From: Microscillaceae bacterium
GTDB taxonomy: Bacteria > Bacteroidota > Bacteroidia > Cytophagales > Microscillaceae
Assembly: GCA_003449595.1 (NCBI GenBank)
Contig: DMHB01000375.1
Location: 1-16,168 of the forward strand
Reading direction: 5' to 3'
DNA: 16,168 nt
A program made the translations under genes and the position numbers. The notes beneath the pieces are model-generated. The model searched no databases, had not been told where the DNA came from, and saw only the letters and a program-made list of their open reading frames with translations. Shown here in pieces: positions 1 through 8,400 of the stretch (its first letter is position 1; each line of letters starts with the position of its first letter).

Positions 1-1
1 C

Positions 2-1042
2 GAGGGACACGAAGTGATAGCCATCGCCCCCGAAGACAACTACTCTCAGTTTTTAGAAGAAGATCTGAACTGCAAGTTTTACCCTATATTTTTGGCCAAA
101 AAAAGTACCAATCCCTTCAAGGATTTATATCTTTTTTGGCAATTATTGAAACTATATGCCCGCCTGAAACCTGATATAGTACTCCAATTTACCATCAAAC
201 CCAATATTTATGGTGCTTTGGCTGCCTCGTTAGTAGGTATTCCCACCATCAACAATGTATGCGGTTTAGGCACAATGTTTTTACGCAAAGGAATCCCTTC
301 GCGCATTGCCCGTTGGCTATACCGTATTTCTTTCAAATTTCCATACCGTGTTTTGTTTCAAAATCAAGACGATTTAGACCTATTTGTACAAGAAGGTTTG
401 GTGAAGGCCAAAATTACTGAGTTAGTACCGGGTTCGGGAGTGCCCTTGTCTAAGTTCAAGCCTCAAAAAAAACAGCAGAACGAAGCTTTCACTTTTTTGA
501 TGATAGCCCGCCTGATTTACGACAAGGGGGTGGTTGAATTTGCCGAAGCCATCAAAATATTGAGGGAAAAAGGCTACAAAGCCAAATTCCTGCTGCTGGG
601 GCAGCACGACCAGCAAGACAAAGACAGTATTCCGGCCTCAATGCTACAAACTTGGTTAGATGAGGGATTGCTTCAATATTTGGGCACTTCTGATCAAGTT
701 GCCAAACACATCGCCCAAGCCGATTGCGTAGTGCTTCCTTCCTACCGCGAAGGCACCCCCCGCTCGCTGCTCGAAGCCGGTAGCATGGCCAAACCGCTGA
801 TTGCTACCGATGTGGCCGGCTGTCGCCAAACCATCGACCACGGCATCAACGGATATTTATGTCAATTGAAAGATGCTGAAGATTTAGCCAAGCAAATGGA
901 AAAGATGTTGTTGCTTACCGCTGACCAAATTCATACTATGGGGCAAAAAAGCCGTGAAAAAATGGAGCGGGAATTTGACGAACAAATTGTCATTAAAAGG
1001 TACTTGGTGCTGCTCAACAAGTTCGACAAACGTGTGGCCTAA
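2..1042 (+). CDS. Family-4 (GT-B) glycosyltransferase, 5'-truncated
   Basis: The gene is open from the window edge and ends with TAA. The first visible residues, EGHEVIAIAPEDNY, match the end of the first beta-alpha unit of GT-B glycosyltransferases that build surface glycans, so about 25-35 N-terminal residues should lie upstream. The GTG at base 14 falls inside this conserved stretch and is not the real start. The donor-binding half is clear: a PGSGVPLSKF turn, then LMIARLIYDKGV (start of the second Rossmann domain), then the EX7E motif EGTPRSLLE at bases 749-775, followed by GxxxxIxxGxNGYL. From family knowledge it should move a sugar from a nucleotide-sugar donor to a lipid-linked or growing glycan at the cytoplasmic face of the membrane. 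It resembles PglA/capsule-type enzymes. Donor and acceptor cannot be read from the sequence. The upstream neighbours that might show a polysaccharide locus are outside the window. No clear terminator follows. Confidence 0.9.
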   Translation, partial: EGHEVIAIAPEDNYSQFLEEDLNCKFYPIFLAKKSTNPFKDLYLFWQLLKLYARLKPDIVLQFTIKPNIYGALAASLVGIPTINNVCGLGTMFLRKGIPSRIARWLYRISFKFPYRVLFQNQDDLDLFVQEGLVKAKITELVPGSGVPLSKFKPQKKQQNEAFTFLMIARLIYDKGVVEFAEAIKILREKGYKAKFLLLGQHDQQDKDSIPASMLQTWLDEGLLQYLGTSDQVAKHIAQADCVVLPSYREGTPRSLLEAGSMAKPLIATDVAGCRQTIDHGINGYLCQLKDAEDLAKQMEKMLLLTADQIHTMGQKSREKMEREFDEQIVIKRYLVLLNKFDKRVA

Positions 1043-1116
1043 AGCGACCAGCAGCCTTCCATCACTCAAAAAATTTAAAAACTTCTATTTCTCCTTTAAA
1101 AAAGTAAATCCAAAAT

Positions 1117-1145
1117 TTTGTTTTTGTGATTTTGCTTTATATTTG
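1117..1145 (+). promoter_or_regulatory. Bacteroidota-type promoter for the peptide transporter
   Basis: TTTG at 1117-1120 (-33 element) is followed after 17 bases by TATATTTG at 1138-1145, a full match to the -7 consensus TAnnTTTG. The -7 box ends 38 bases before the ATG of the transporter gene. A second TTTG at 1123-1126 gives a shorter spacing. The 141-base gap between the glycosyltransferase and the transporter holds nothing else that I can identify. Confidence 0.7.
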
Positions 1146-1183
1146 TAGCCGTTTGAAATTCTTCCTAACATTTTTAATGCCCA

Positions 1184-2566
1184 ATGGCTACAGAAGCATC
1201 TACGCAAACCCAAAAGCATCCCAAAGGACTCTACCTACTTTTCTTTGCAGAAATGTGGGAGAGATTCAGTTATTACGGAATGCGGGGGATACTCACCCTT
1301 TATTTATCTGCTCAAGTAATCGAGGGTGGACTGGGTTTTTCTAAAGATAATGCCACACTTATTTATGGCTGGTTTACCGGATTGGTATATTTTACGCCCA
1401 TTATTGGGGGTTACTTAGCCGACAAATACATAGGCCAACGCCGCGCCATCCTTATTGGTGGCGTACTGATGATGCTGGGGCAGTTTAGCTTGTTTGCAAC
1501 CCCCAATTTTGGTGTAAATGCTACTTGGCTGGGGCTTTTGCTCATTATCATAGGAAATGGCTTTTTTAAGCCCAATATTTCTACCATTGTAGGCCAACTG
1601 TACGAACAAGGCGACCCACGCCGCGACAGCGCTTTCACTATTTTTTATATGGGTATCAATGTAGGGGCATTCTTCGCTCCCTTGGTTTGCGGATACTTGG
1701 CCGAAGACTATTTTGCCACCAAAGGTGCTGACGGCAAAATTTTAAAATATGCTTTTGAATATGGCTTTTTGGCCGCCGGTATCGGTATGCTTACCGGACA
1801 AATTATTTTCAATGCCTTGGCTCAAAAATATTTAGGTGATGTCGGCTTATATCCGGCTAAGCCTGAGAAAATTGATGGTACAGACCAAAATGCGCCTCTT
1901 ACCAAAGAGGAAATTGATAGAACTTCTGTGATTTTTGTAATTACTATTTTTGTAACTTTCTTTTGGGCAGGTTTTGAACAAGCCGGTGGCTCACTCAACC
2001 TTTACACCCGCGACTATATCAACCGTGAAGTATTTGGTTTTCTTATCCCTACTGCTTGGTTTCAGTCTGTTAACCCTCTGTTTATCGTACTTTTTGCTCC
2101 AGTCATCTCAGCCTTGTGGCTCTCTTTAGGTAAGAAAGGCAAAGATTTGAGCATTCCGGTAAAGATGTCGCTGGGAATGATTTTATTAGGTGTGGGCTTC
2201 TTGTTTATGCTGGGCGCAGTAGCCGAACGAGGTGGCGATGTAAAAGACATTGGCATCAAAGCAAGTTTGTTTTGGCTCATAGGTACTTATCTTTTCCATA
2301 CCTTGGGCGAGTTATGTCTTTCGCCGGTTGGCTTGTCGATGATTACACGCTTAGCACCGGTTACTTATGCTTCGATGCTGATGGGGGTCTGGTTTTTGTC
2401 GCCTTTTGTAGCACAAATAGCAGGCGGATATATTGGAGCCTATGTCGAAAAATTGGGAGCACTCACCATTTTTGCTTCAATTGCTGCTTTTGTAATTTTA
2501 GCAGGGTTAGTGCTGCTGGCCATCTCTCGCAAGCTGATAACGATGATGCACGGGCGAGGTGATTAG
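1184..2566 (+). CDS. POT/PTR2-family proton-coupled peptide transporter (MFS)
   Basis: This 460-residue polytopic inner-membrane protein belongs to the proton-dependent oligopeptide transporter family, which takes up di- and tripeptides with protons. The first helix carries the diagnostic ExxERFxYYG motif as EMWERFSYYG (residues 23-32). Residues 79-88 (ADKYIGQRRA) form the MFS loop 2-3 motif. FYMGINVGAF (154-163) is the second PTR2 signature, and an FWAGFEQAGGSLN segment matches the conserved helix-7 region. The length fits a bacterial POT without large insertions. The ATG at 1184 is chosen because it starts just before the KGLYLLFFAEM helix. An ATG at 1177 is in another frame. The leader lacks a Shine-Dalgarno sequence. 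The gene has its own promoter and terminator, so it is probably monocistronic. Substrate range (dipeptide, tripeptide or other) is inferred from the family only. Confidence 0.93.
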   Translation: MATEASTQTQKHPKGLYLLFFAEMWERFSYYGMRGILTLYLSAQVIEGGLGFSKDNATLIYGWFTGLVYFTPIIGGYLADKYIGQRRAILIGGVLMMLGQFSLFATPNFGVNATWLGLLLIIIGNGFFKPNISTIVGQLYEQGDPRRDSAFTIFYMGINVGAFFAPLVCGYLAEDYFATKGADGKILKYAFEYGFLAAGIGMLTGQIIFNALAQKYLGDVGLYPAKPEKIDGTDQNAPLTKEEIDRTSVIFVITIFVTFFWAGFEQAGGSLNLYTRDYINREVFGFLIPTAWFQSVNPLFIVLFAPVISALWLSLGKKGKDLSIPVKMSLGMILLGVGFLFMLGAVAERGGDVKDIGIKASLFWLIGTYLFHTLGELCLSPVGLSMITRLAPVTYASMLMGVWFLSPFVAQIAGGYIGAYVEKLGALTIFASIAAFVILAGLVLLAISRKLITMMHGRGD

Positions 2567-2590
2567 GTTTTTCAAATGAACTGAAAGATG

Positions 2591-2627
2591 AAAGCGGGAC
2601 AATGTTTGAACACTGTCCCGCTTTTTT
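2591..2627. terminator. Bidirectional intrinsic terminator between convergent genes
   Basis: A perfect 11-bp stem pairs AAAGCGGGACA (2591-2601) with TGTCCCGCTTT (2614-2624), and the T run continues to 2627. It lies in the 82-base gap between the stops of the convergent peptide transporter and dehydrogenase genes. The minus strand has only a three-T tract after the stem, so termination is probably stronger for the + strand transporter. Confidence 0.88.
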
Positions 2628-2648
2628 TGATCACCTTAGCGGATGGGT

Positions 2649-3668
2649 TTACTCGCTAATGCGGATGACCAATTTTCCAAACTGTTGCCCTGCGTGCATT
2701 TCATCAAAAGCCGTGATACCCTCAGCCAAAGGCCTAACTGAGCTTACCAAAGGAACGATTTGATGCGTCGTCATCAGTTGCAACATGTCGGCAAACTCTT
2801 GGTCGTTGCCCATCGTGCTACCGGTAATGGTGGCCTGCGAAAAAAACAGCCTGGGCAAATTGATCGGGCTTGGTTTGCCGGCTGTTGTGCCATATACCAC
2901 CATCGTTCCTGCCGGGCCAATCATCTTGGCCAAAGCCTCGAAACCTTCCCCACCCGCACTATCGACAATGGTATGAAAACCAAAGGGTTCTTTTTTCTGA
3001 AGTTCTTTGTCCCAGCCTTGATTTTTATAATTTACCCCAAAAGTAGCACCCATTTCCATCATTTTTTGGAGTTTTTGTTCGCTACCCGAGGTTACATATA
3101 CTTTCGCCCCGACGGCTTGGGCAAATTGGAAGGCAAAAATAGCAACGCCGCCGCCAATACCGGTAACCAAAACCGACTTACCAGCCGCCACCTTGCCCTT
3201 GGCAAATACAGCCCTGTAGGCGGTCAATCCGGCCAACGGAACCGCCGCGGCTTGTTCTACGGTCAGGTATGCCGGTTTTTCGTATAGCCGATCTACGCCA
3301 ATGGCCAAATATTCGGCCAACGTGCCATCGGTGGGCATCCCTAAAATGGAATAGTTAAACGATTGAAAATCAGGATTTTCTCCCCAATTTACATTGGGAT
3401 TCATCACGACGGTTTTTCCGACCCAATGTTGGTGGGCGGCCTCGGCTACTTCTACTACTACCCCACAACCATCAGAGCCTAAAATAGAAGGATAACGCAG
3501 TCCCGGATACATTCCCATTCTACACCATTGGTCGCGGTGGTTGAGCGCCGCAGCCTGCATTTTTACCAATGCTTGCCCGGGTTGAAGCGTTGGCAAAGGT
3601 CTTTCGACAAGTTTGAGGCGCTCTTGGGCATCCTCTTGTAACACCAACGCACGCATAGTTGCTGTCAT
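2649..3668 (-). CDS. Zinc-free MDR-family alcohol dehydrogenase / quinone-oxidoreductase-like protein
   Basis: This 339-residue protein is a medium-chain dehydrogenase/reductase: a GroES-like N-terminal domain (about residues 1-125) and a Rossmann domain (about 130-300). The dinucleotide-binding motif is VLVTGIGGGVAIFAFQFA, with GxGxxG at 170-175. LNHRDQW (42-48) replaces the Cys that binds the catalytic zinc in true alcohol dehydrogenases. The structural-zinc lobe has no Cys cluster and reads NPNVNWGENPDF instead. It is therefore likely a zinc-independent NAD(P)H-dependent oxidoreductase of the quinone oxidoreductase/enoyl reductase type acting in the cytoplasm. The substrate is unknown. The ATG at 3668 is used. 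A second in-frame ATG four codons later (MRALVL) is also possible. There is no Shine-Dalgarno sequence and no convincing TAnnTTTG box upstream. It is divergent from the DUF2147 gene across about 180 bases. Confidence 0.88.
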   Translation of the reverse strand: MTATMRALVLQEDAQERLKLVERPLPTLQPGQALVKMQAAALNHRDQWCRMGMYPGLRYPSILGSDGCGVVVEVAEAAHQHWVGKTVVMNPNVNWGENPDFQSFNYSILGMPTDGTLAEYLAIGVDRLYEKPAYLTVEQAAAVPLAGLTAYRAVFAKGKVAAGKSVLVTGIGGGVAIFAFQFAQAVGAKVYVTSGSEQKLQKMMEMGATFGVNYKNQGWDKELQKKEPFGFHTIVDSAGGEGFEALAKMIGPAGTMVVYGTTAGKPSPINLPRLFFSQATITGSTMGNDQEFADMLQLMTTHQIVPLVSSVRPLAEGITAFDEMHAGQQFGKLVIRISE

Positions 3669-3851
3669 AAAATTGTGTTCTTGTTGTTAAAAATGATAAG
3701 AATTATTCTGAAAAAGCGTAAAAATAGGGAAAAGATGTGTAATCTTAACCCTGCCCGATTTGATTGAAAAAACCTACTTCTTAATCAAACAAAAGCGTTC
3801 AAAATAGGTTTACTTTGAAATTTTTGGTTTCACACACACCTTGTTTTGAAT

Positions 3852-4292
3852 ATGAAAAGACGCTTGAAATTCAGCTTCCTTGCTTTGATTGCCTTATTTT
3901 TTGCTCATACTACCTCTGCGCAAAACGACCCCTATGCCATTGTGGGTGTCTGGATGCCCAGCGAAGGCACTGCCTATGTAAAAATTTTTAAAGAAAAAGG
4001 CAAAGAAAAATTTCACGGTCGAATCGTTTGGCTTAAAGAACCTTTAGACAAAAACGGAAATCCCAGAAAAGATTCTTATGGCTATGAAATTTTGAATATG
4101 GTCAACTTACGTGATTTTGAATACAAAGATGGCAAATGGACCAATGGCACTATATACGACCCTAAATCGGGCTACACCTATTATTGCACCATCGAAATGC
4201 TGAGCAACGATAAACTCGAAGTACGCGGCTCTATCGATAGTTATGGCGTTGTAGGCCGTACAGACACTTGGGTGAGAATGAAAAACGAATAA
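3852..4292 (+). CDS. Secreted DUF2147 family protein
   Basis: This is a 146-residue exported protein. The ATG at 3852 is chosen over an in-frame TTG two codons earlier because it gives a clean signal peptide: KRR, then a hydrophobic core to about residue 20, with probable cleavage after TSA (about 23). The mature part follows the DUF2147 pattern: IVGVWMPSEGTAYVKI (30-45), FHGRIVWLKEPLD (54-66), an acidic-polar NGNPRKDSYG stretch, WTNGTIYDPKSGYTY (96-110), LEVRGSID (122-129) and a final GRTDTWVRM (135-143). The domain is lipocalin-like in general form and common in proteobacteria and Bacteroidota. Its biochemical role is not established, so none is assigned. It probably resides in the periplasm or outer membrane. 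A weak box TTACTTTG (3810-3817, one mismatch to TAnnTTTG) lies 34 bases upstream. A hairpin follows the stop. Confidence 0.88.
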   Translation: MKRRLKFSFLALIALFFAHTTSAQNDPYAIVGVWMPSEGTAYVKIFKEKGKEKFHGRIVWLKEPLDKNGNPRKDSYGYEILNMVNLRDFEYKDGKWTNGTIYDPKSGYTYYCTIEMLSNDKLEVRGSIDSYGVVGRTDTWVRMKNE

Positions 4293-4316
4293 CACCACCA
4301 ATCCAACGATATTTGG

Positions 4317-4350
4317 CAAGCCTTTTTAACTTTGTTGAAAAGGCTTGTTT
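4317..4350 (+). terminator. Probable intrinsic terminator after the DUF2147 gene
   Basis: A perfect 10-bp stem pairs CAAGCCTTTT (4317-4326) with AAAAGGCTTG (4338-4347). The 11-base loop is followed by TTTGTT. The T tract is interrupted, so termination may be partial. The loop itself contains a promoter-like box. Confidence 0.65.
4327..4334 (+). promoter_or_regulatory. Candidate -7 promoter box for the FAD oxidoreductase group
   Basis: TAACTTTG matches TAnnTTTG exactly and ends 28 bases before the ATG at 4363, a spacing similar to other promoters here. The only upstream TTTG (4312-4315) is 11 bases away, too close for a normal -33 element, so this call is tentative. The box sits in the loop of the preceding hairpin. 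Confidence 0.45.
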
Positions 4351-4362
4351 GTTCAAAAAGTT

Positions 4363-5436
4363 ATGCAGCAATTTTGGGATTATATCATTGTAGGACAAGG
4401 CATTGCAGGCACAGTATTGGCACATACTTTCCGCCAAGCAGGATTAAAAGTAATGGTGATCGATGAAGCACAACCCTGCAATTGTTCTTTGGCAGCCGTC
4501 GGCCTTTGCAATCCCATTACCGGCAGGCGCCACGCGCTGACTTGGAAAGCCGAAGAACTTTTTCCTGCCGCCAAGTTTTTTTATCAAAATTTAGAAAAAA
4601 CCTTGGGAATCAAATTTTTTAAGGAAACCACCCTTTTCCGTCCTTTTCACAGCATACAGGCGCAAAATGAATTTATGACCCAAGCTTCCCGCAAGGGAAC
4701 AGATGAATGGATTGATTACCAAGCCGATACTGCCACCAGCCAAGGTATCAAGCCCAACTTTTCGGGTTGGACAGTTCGCCCTGTTTTCCAATTAGACAGC
4801 GAAATTTTACTACATAGTTATCGGGCGCATTTAACAAATGAAGGGTGTTTTAGGGCTGAAAAATTGGATATCGATGCTTTGGAAGTGCGCCAAGACGGCG
4901 TGATGTATAAGGAGTTATCAGCAAAAAAAATGATTTTCTGTGAAGGATTCAAAGCTACCCAAAACCCTTATTGGGCCTGGTTACCCATTGGCGCTGTAAA
5001 AGGTGAATGGCTTGCTATCCACAGCCCTGAGTTGCAACTACCGTATATTTATAAAAATCAATTTTTTATTGTGCCTTGGGGCGATGCCACACAGCATACG
5101 TTCCGAGTTGGTTCTACGTATGGTTGGCAGCCAACCGACGATTTGCCCACCGCCGAAGCTTACGAAGCTTTGCTTCAATTTGCAAAAAGCCAGCTCGAAG
5201 TGCCTTTTGAAGTCATTGGGCGTGGGGTAGGGCTTCGACCTACTACACCCGATAGAAGACCTTTGGTAGGCTGGCATCCACAATTCCAAACCTTGGGCTT
5301 GTTCAATGGGTTAGGCACAAAAGGGTTTTCATTGGCACCATATTTTGCCAATAAATTGTACGAAAATGCAGAAAAAAAACGATCTTTGGACGTAGAAGTT
5401 GACCCAGTTCGTTTTTGGAATCACCAACAACCCTGA
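4363..5436 (+). CDS. FAD-dependent oxidoreductase (DAO/glycine-oxidase-like fold)
   Basis: This 357-residue flavoprotein starts YIIVGQGIAG, with the FAD-binding GxGxxG at residues 11-16. The acidic end of the second strand is MVIDEA (D34, E35). The C-terminal DAO-type ending is GRGVGLRPTTPDRRPLVG (from 286) and GLGTKGFSLAP (316-326), which closes over the FAD. The middle of the protein (about 60-280) is the variable substrate-binding part. Relatives oxidise amino acids or modified amines, including the C-terminal half of MnmC, glycine oxidase and D-amino-acid dehydrogenases. The substrate here cannot be deduced. The ATG at 4363 is used. An in-frame TTG at 4345 would add six residues that lie inside the preceding hairpin, so it is unlikely. 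The outer-membrane protein gene starts 30 bases after the stop, which suggests co-transcription. Confidence 0.87.
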   Translation: MQQFWDYIIVGQGIAGTVLAHTFRQAGLKVMVIDEAQPCNCSLAAVGLCNPITGRRHALTWKAEELFPAAKFFYQNLEKTLGIKFFKETTLFRPFHSIQAQNEFMTQASRKGTDEWIDYQADTATSQGIKPNFSGWTVRPVFQLDSEILLHSYRAHLTNEGCFRAEKLDIDALEVRQDGVMYKELSAKKMIFCEGFKATQNPYWAWLPIGAVKGEWLAIHSPELQLPYIYKNQFFIVPWGDATQHTFRVGSTYGWQPTDDLPTAEAYEALLQFAKSQLEVPFEVIGRGVGLRPTTPDRRPLVGWHPQFQTLGLFNGLGTKGFSLAPYFANKLYENAEKKRSLDVEVDPVRFWNHQQP

Positions 5437-5466
5437 AAACCATTGGCTATTACATCACCACACACT

Positions 5467-8400
5467 ATGTTTGCTAAACTCTCTCATCACTATAAAGTAC
5501 TGATTTGCTTGCTTTTGTTATGGCCTCTTCACGGGCAAGCACAAACTTACTTGCAGAGCACCCAAGAACTGTTTGGCAAAAACAGGGTACAATACCGCCG
5601 CTTTTATTGGAAAGACTACCGCACCAATAATTTTGAAGTATATTTTTACGACGGAGGCACCCGCAGCGCCAAAATGGCCACACGGTTTGTAGAAAATAGT
5701 TTTGGACGGATGTCCGATTTGTTGGGCTATACTCCTTTTGCCAAAACCAAAATATTTTTATATAATTCTATCCACGAACTGCAACAAAGCAACATTGGTT
5801 TAGATCGAACTTATATGACCACCGGCGGGCAAACTAACTTATTTAGCCCTTATGCCGAAATTCCTTACACCGGCAGCGATATTGACTACAAAAACGAACT
5901 ACTTTTCGGTGTGGCCAAAGTCTATGTCTATGAAATGATGCACGGCGGAGGCTTGCGCGATATTCTTTCTACAACTTTCTTGACCGAGTTTTCTGAGTGG
6001 TTTCAGTTTGGCGCCATCAAATACGTAGCGCACGGATGGAGCGAAGAAATGGACAACTACCTGCGCGATATGTTTACCAGACGCATCCGTGCAGGGGGCA
6101 AAACCAAAAATGTTCGTCGCCCTACGTTTATGTTTGGCAAAGATGCCGTAGTAGCCGGACAATCGGTTTGGAACTATATTGTCCAAAAATATGGCGATGC
6201 AGCCATTTCTAATGTGCTAAATTTAGCTCGTATTATCCGAAATGAAAAAAACAGCATTGCCAGTACTTTAGGCATCAACCACAAAGCTTTTTTCAAACAA
6301 TGGGAAATGTATTACCGCGAGCTGGTACGCGAAACCTTAGAAAATACCGAAGAACCCGAGTTTGATGCCAAACTCAAAATGCAAAATCGTAAAAACTACC
6401 TCATCAATGACATTAAAATAAGCCCCGATGGCTCGCAAGTGGCTTACACTTTGAATAACAACGGGCGTTTCAAGGTAATCAGGCAAGACCTGCAAACCAA
6501 ACGCATGCGCAAAAAAACAGTGATGCGCGCAGGGTATAAAGCCATTTACCAACGCTACAACGAAAATACGCCCCTAATCGACTGGCAAAACAATGACAAC
6601 TTAGGCATTGTACACTACAAAAATGGAGCAGCCTTTATGACCATTTTGGATGGGAAAAAGAAAAAAACGTTTGAACGCGAATGGCTCTCTTTGGCGCAAA
6701 TTCATAGTTTCGATATTTCGGAAGATGGCAACTTTGTGGTTTTCAGCGGCACACGCAAAGGAATGAATGATGCCAAAACAGGGCAAAACGACTTATTTAT
6801 TTATGATTTCGACCTCAACTATGTGCGCGATATCACCTCCGATTTTGAAGACGATCTCTACCCTTCATTTGTGGGCGGACGCAACGATCTGGTCGTTTTC
6901 AGTTCAAACCGACAATCTGACACCCTCACCGAAAATACCGTAGGTGATATTGGCGACTACGAAAACAACTACACTAACTTAGATTTATTCCTGTATGATT
7001 TTAGCGACGATGGCTCGCCAGTCTTAAAGCGACTGACCTATGGCCCCGGCAACGACATCAAAGCTGTGCCTTTCGATGAAAACACTTTTGTTTACACCAG
7101 CGATGACTATGGCATTTACCAGCTTTTCAAATATAACCTCGAAACTGACGAAAGCAAGCCCCTGACCAACTGGAGCAAAAGCATCCATGATTTCGATGCC
7201 AGCCCACAATCACAAAGCCTGGTTTATACCCGTTTGCACAAAGGAAAACATCGCCCTTATCTCAAAACCAATTTCAACTTCGATAACACAGCCAATATTC
7301 ACATTACGCCCCGTATCCGACTTTTAGAAGAGCAAAACCGACGTGAAGTAGTCGAAAAGCCCAAAGAAGAAATACTTAACCCTGTTATCAGCGAACTTTC
7401 GCCCGACGAAGTCGATACTGACGACTATATGTTCAGCGATGAATCTTTAGACCCTACCGACGACGAAAATGCAACACCATTTTCTATTTTGGGAGTGGTG
7501 CGACGCGTAAATGACCAAGAAATTCAGGTGCGGGGTGCTTATGATTATGAGCCAAAAATGCGCGCCCGAGGGTTTACCACCAGCTTTATGCTCGACCCCT
7601 TGCGCGGTTTTGGTTTTGTGCTGAATGCCTCGATTTCCGATATTTTGGAAAACCATAAAATCAGAGCCGGTTTAATCGGTAGCAGCGATTTCCGCTCAAG
7701 CCTTATATTTGCCGAATACCAATACATCGGCAGGCGGTTAGATTTCTCAATCAAATACCTCAAAGATGCCTTATTCATCAACCGAGGCACCCTCATCAAC
7801 CGCTACCGTGTCAATCGCTTTGAAATAGGCATTAGTTTTCCTTTTACCAACACATTGCGCTTTTCACTTACGCCGTTTTATCTCAATACCCTCTACACCA
7901 ACCTCAGCCCCTTGTTCCTTACCCAACCCGACAACCGTACCCATTATGCCGGTGCGCGAACCGAGTTGGTTTTCGACAATACCGTGATTACCGGTATGAA
8001 CATTATGCGGGGCACACGCGCCAAGCTGACTTTGGAAAACTACATAGGCATCTCCAATGAGAAAAATAGCTTTGGGATGCTCAATTTTGATGCCCGCAAT
8101 TATCTCCCTATCCATAAAGAAATTACGCTGGCAACACGCGTAGCTGCTGGTCAGTTTTTTGGCCCTTCGCCCAAGCGCTTTATGTTGGGTGGTGTCGATA
8201 ACTGGATGGGTGGACAAATGGGTAGCAGCGGACAAGGCGACCCGCTCCAATTTTCGGACGGTGTGGAAAATAGCTCCATTATGTTTTCACGATTTGTTAC
8301 CAATATGCGCGGCTTCGATTTCAATAAATTTTCAGGAAGCAGTTATTTTGTGGCCAATTTCGAATTGCGCATCCCCATTGTCCGCTACCTTTTCGGGCGA

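Noticed and set aside
2760..3287. 175-codon + strand open frame opposite the MDR dehydrogenase
   Set aside because: It overlaps the Rossmann domain of a clear gene and has no recognisable protein features.
3759..3811. Short inverted repeats TTTGATT/AATCAAA and AAACCTA/TAGGTTT between the MDR and DUF2147 genes
   Set aside because: Seven-base arms with 17-28 base spacing in A/T-rich DNA are expected by chance. No T run or second copy supports a function.
5443..5466. TTG start eight codons upstream for the outer-membrane protein
   Set aside because: It would put a polar stretch (MAITSPHT) before the signal peptide. The ATG at 5467 gives a normal signal peptide.
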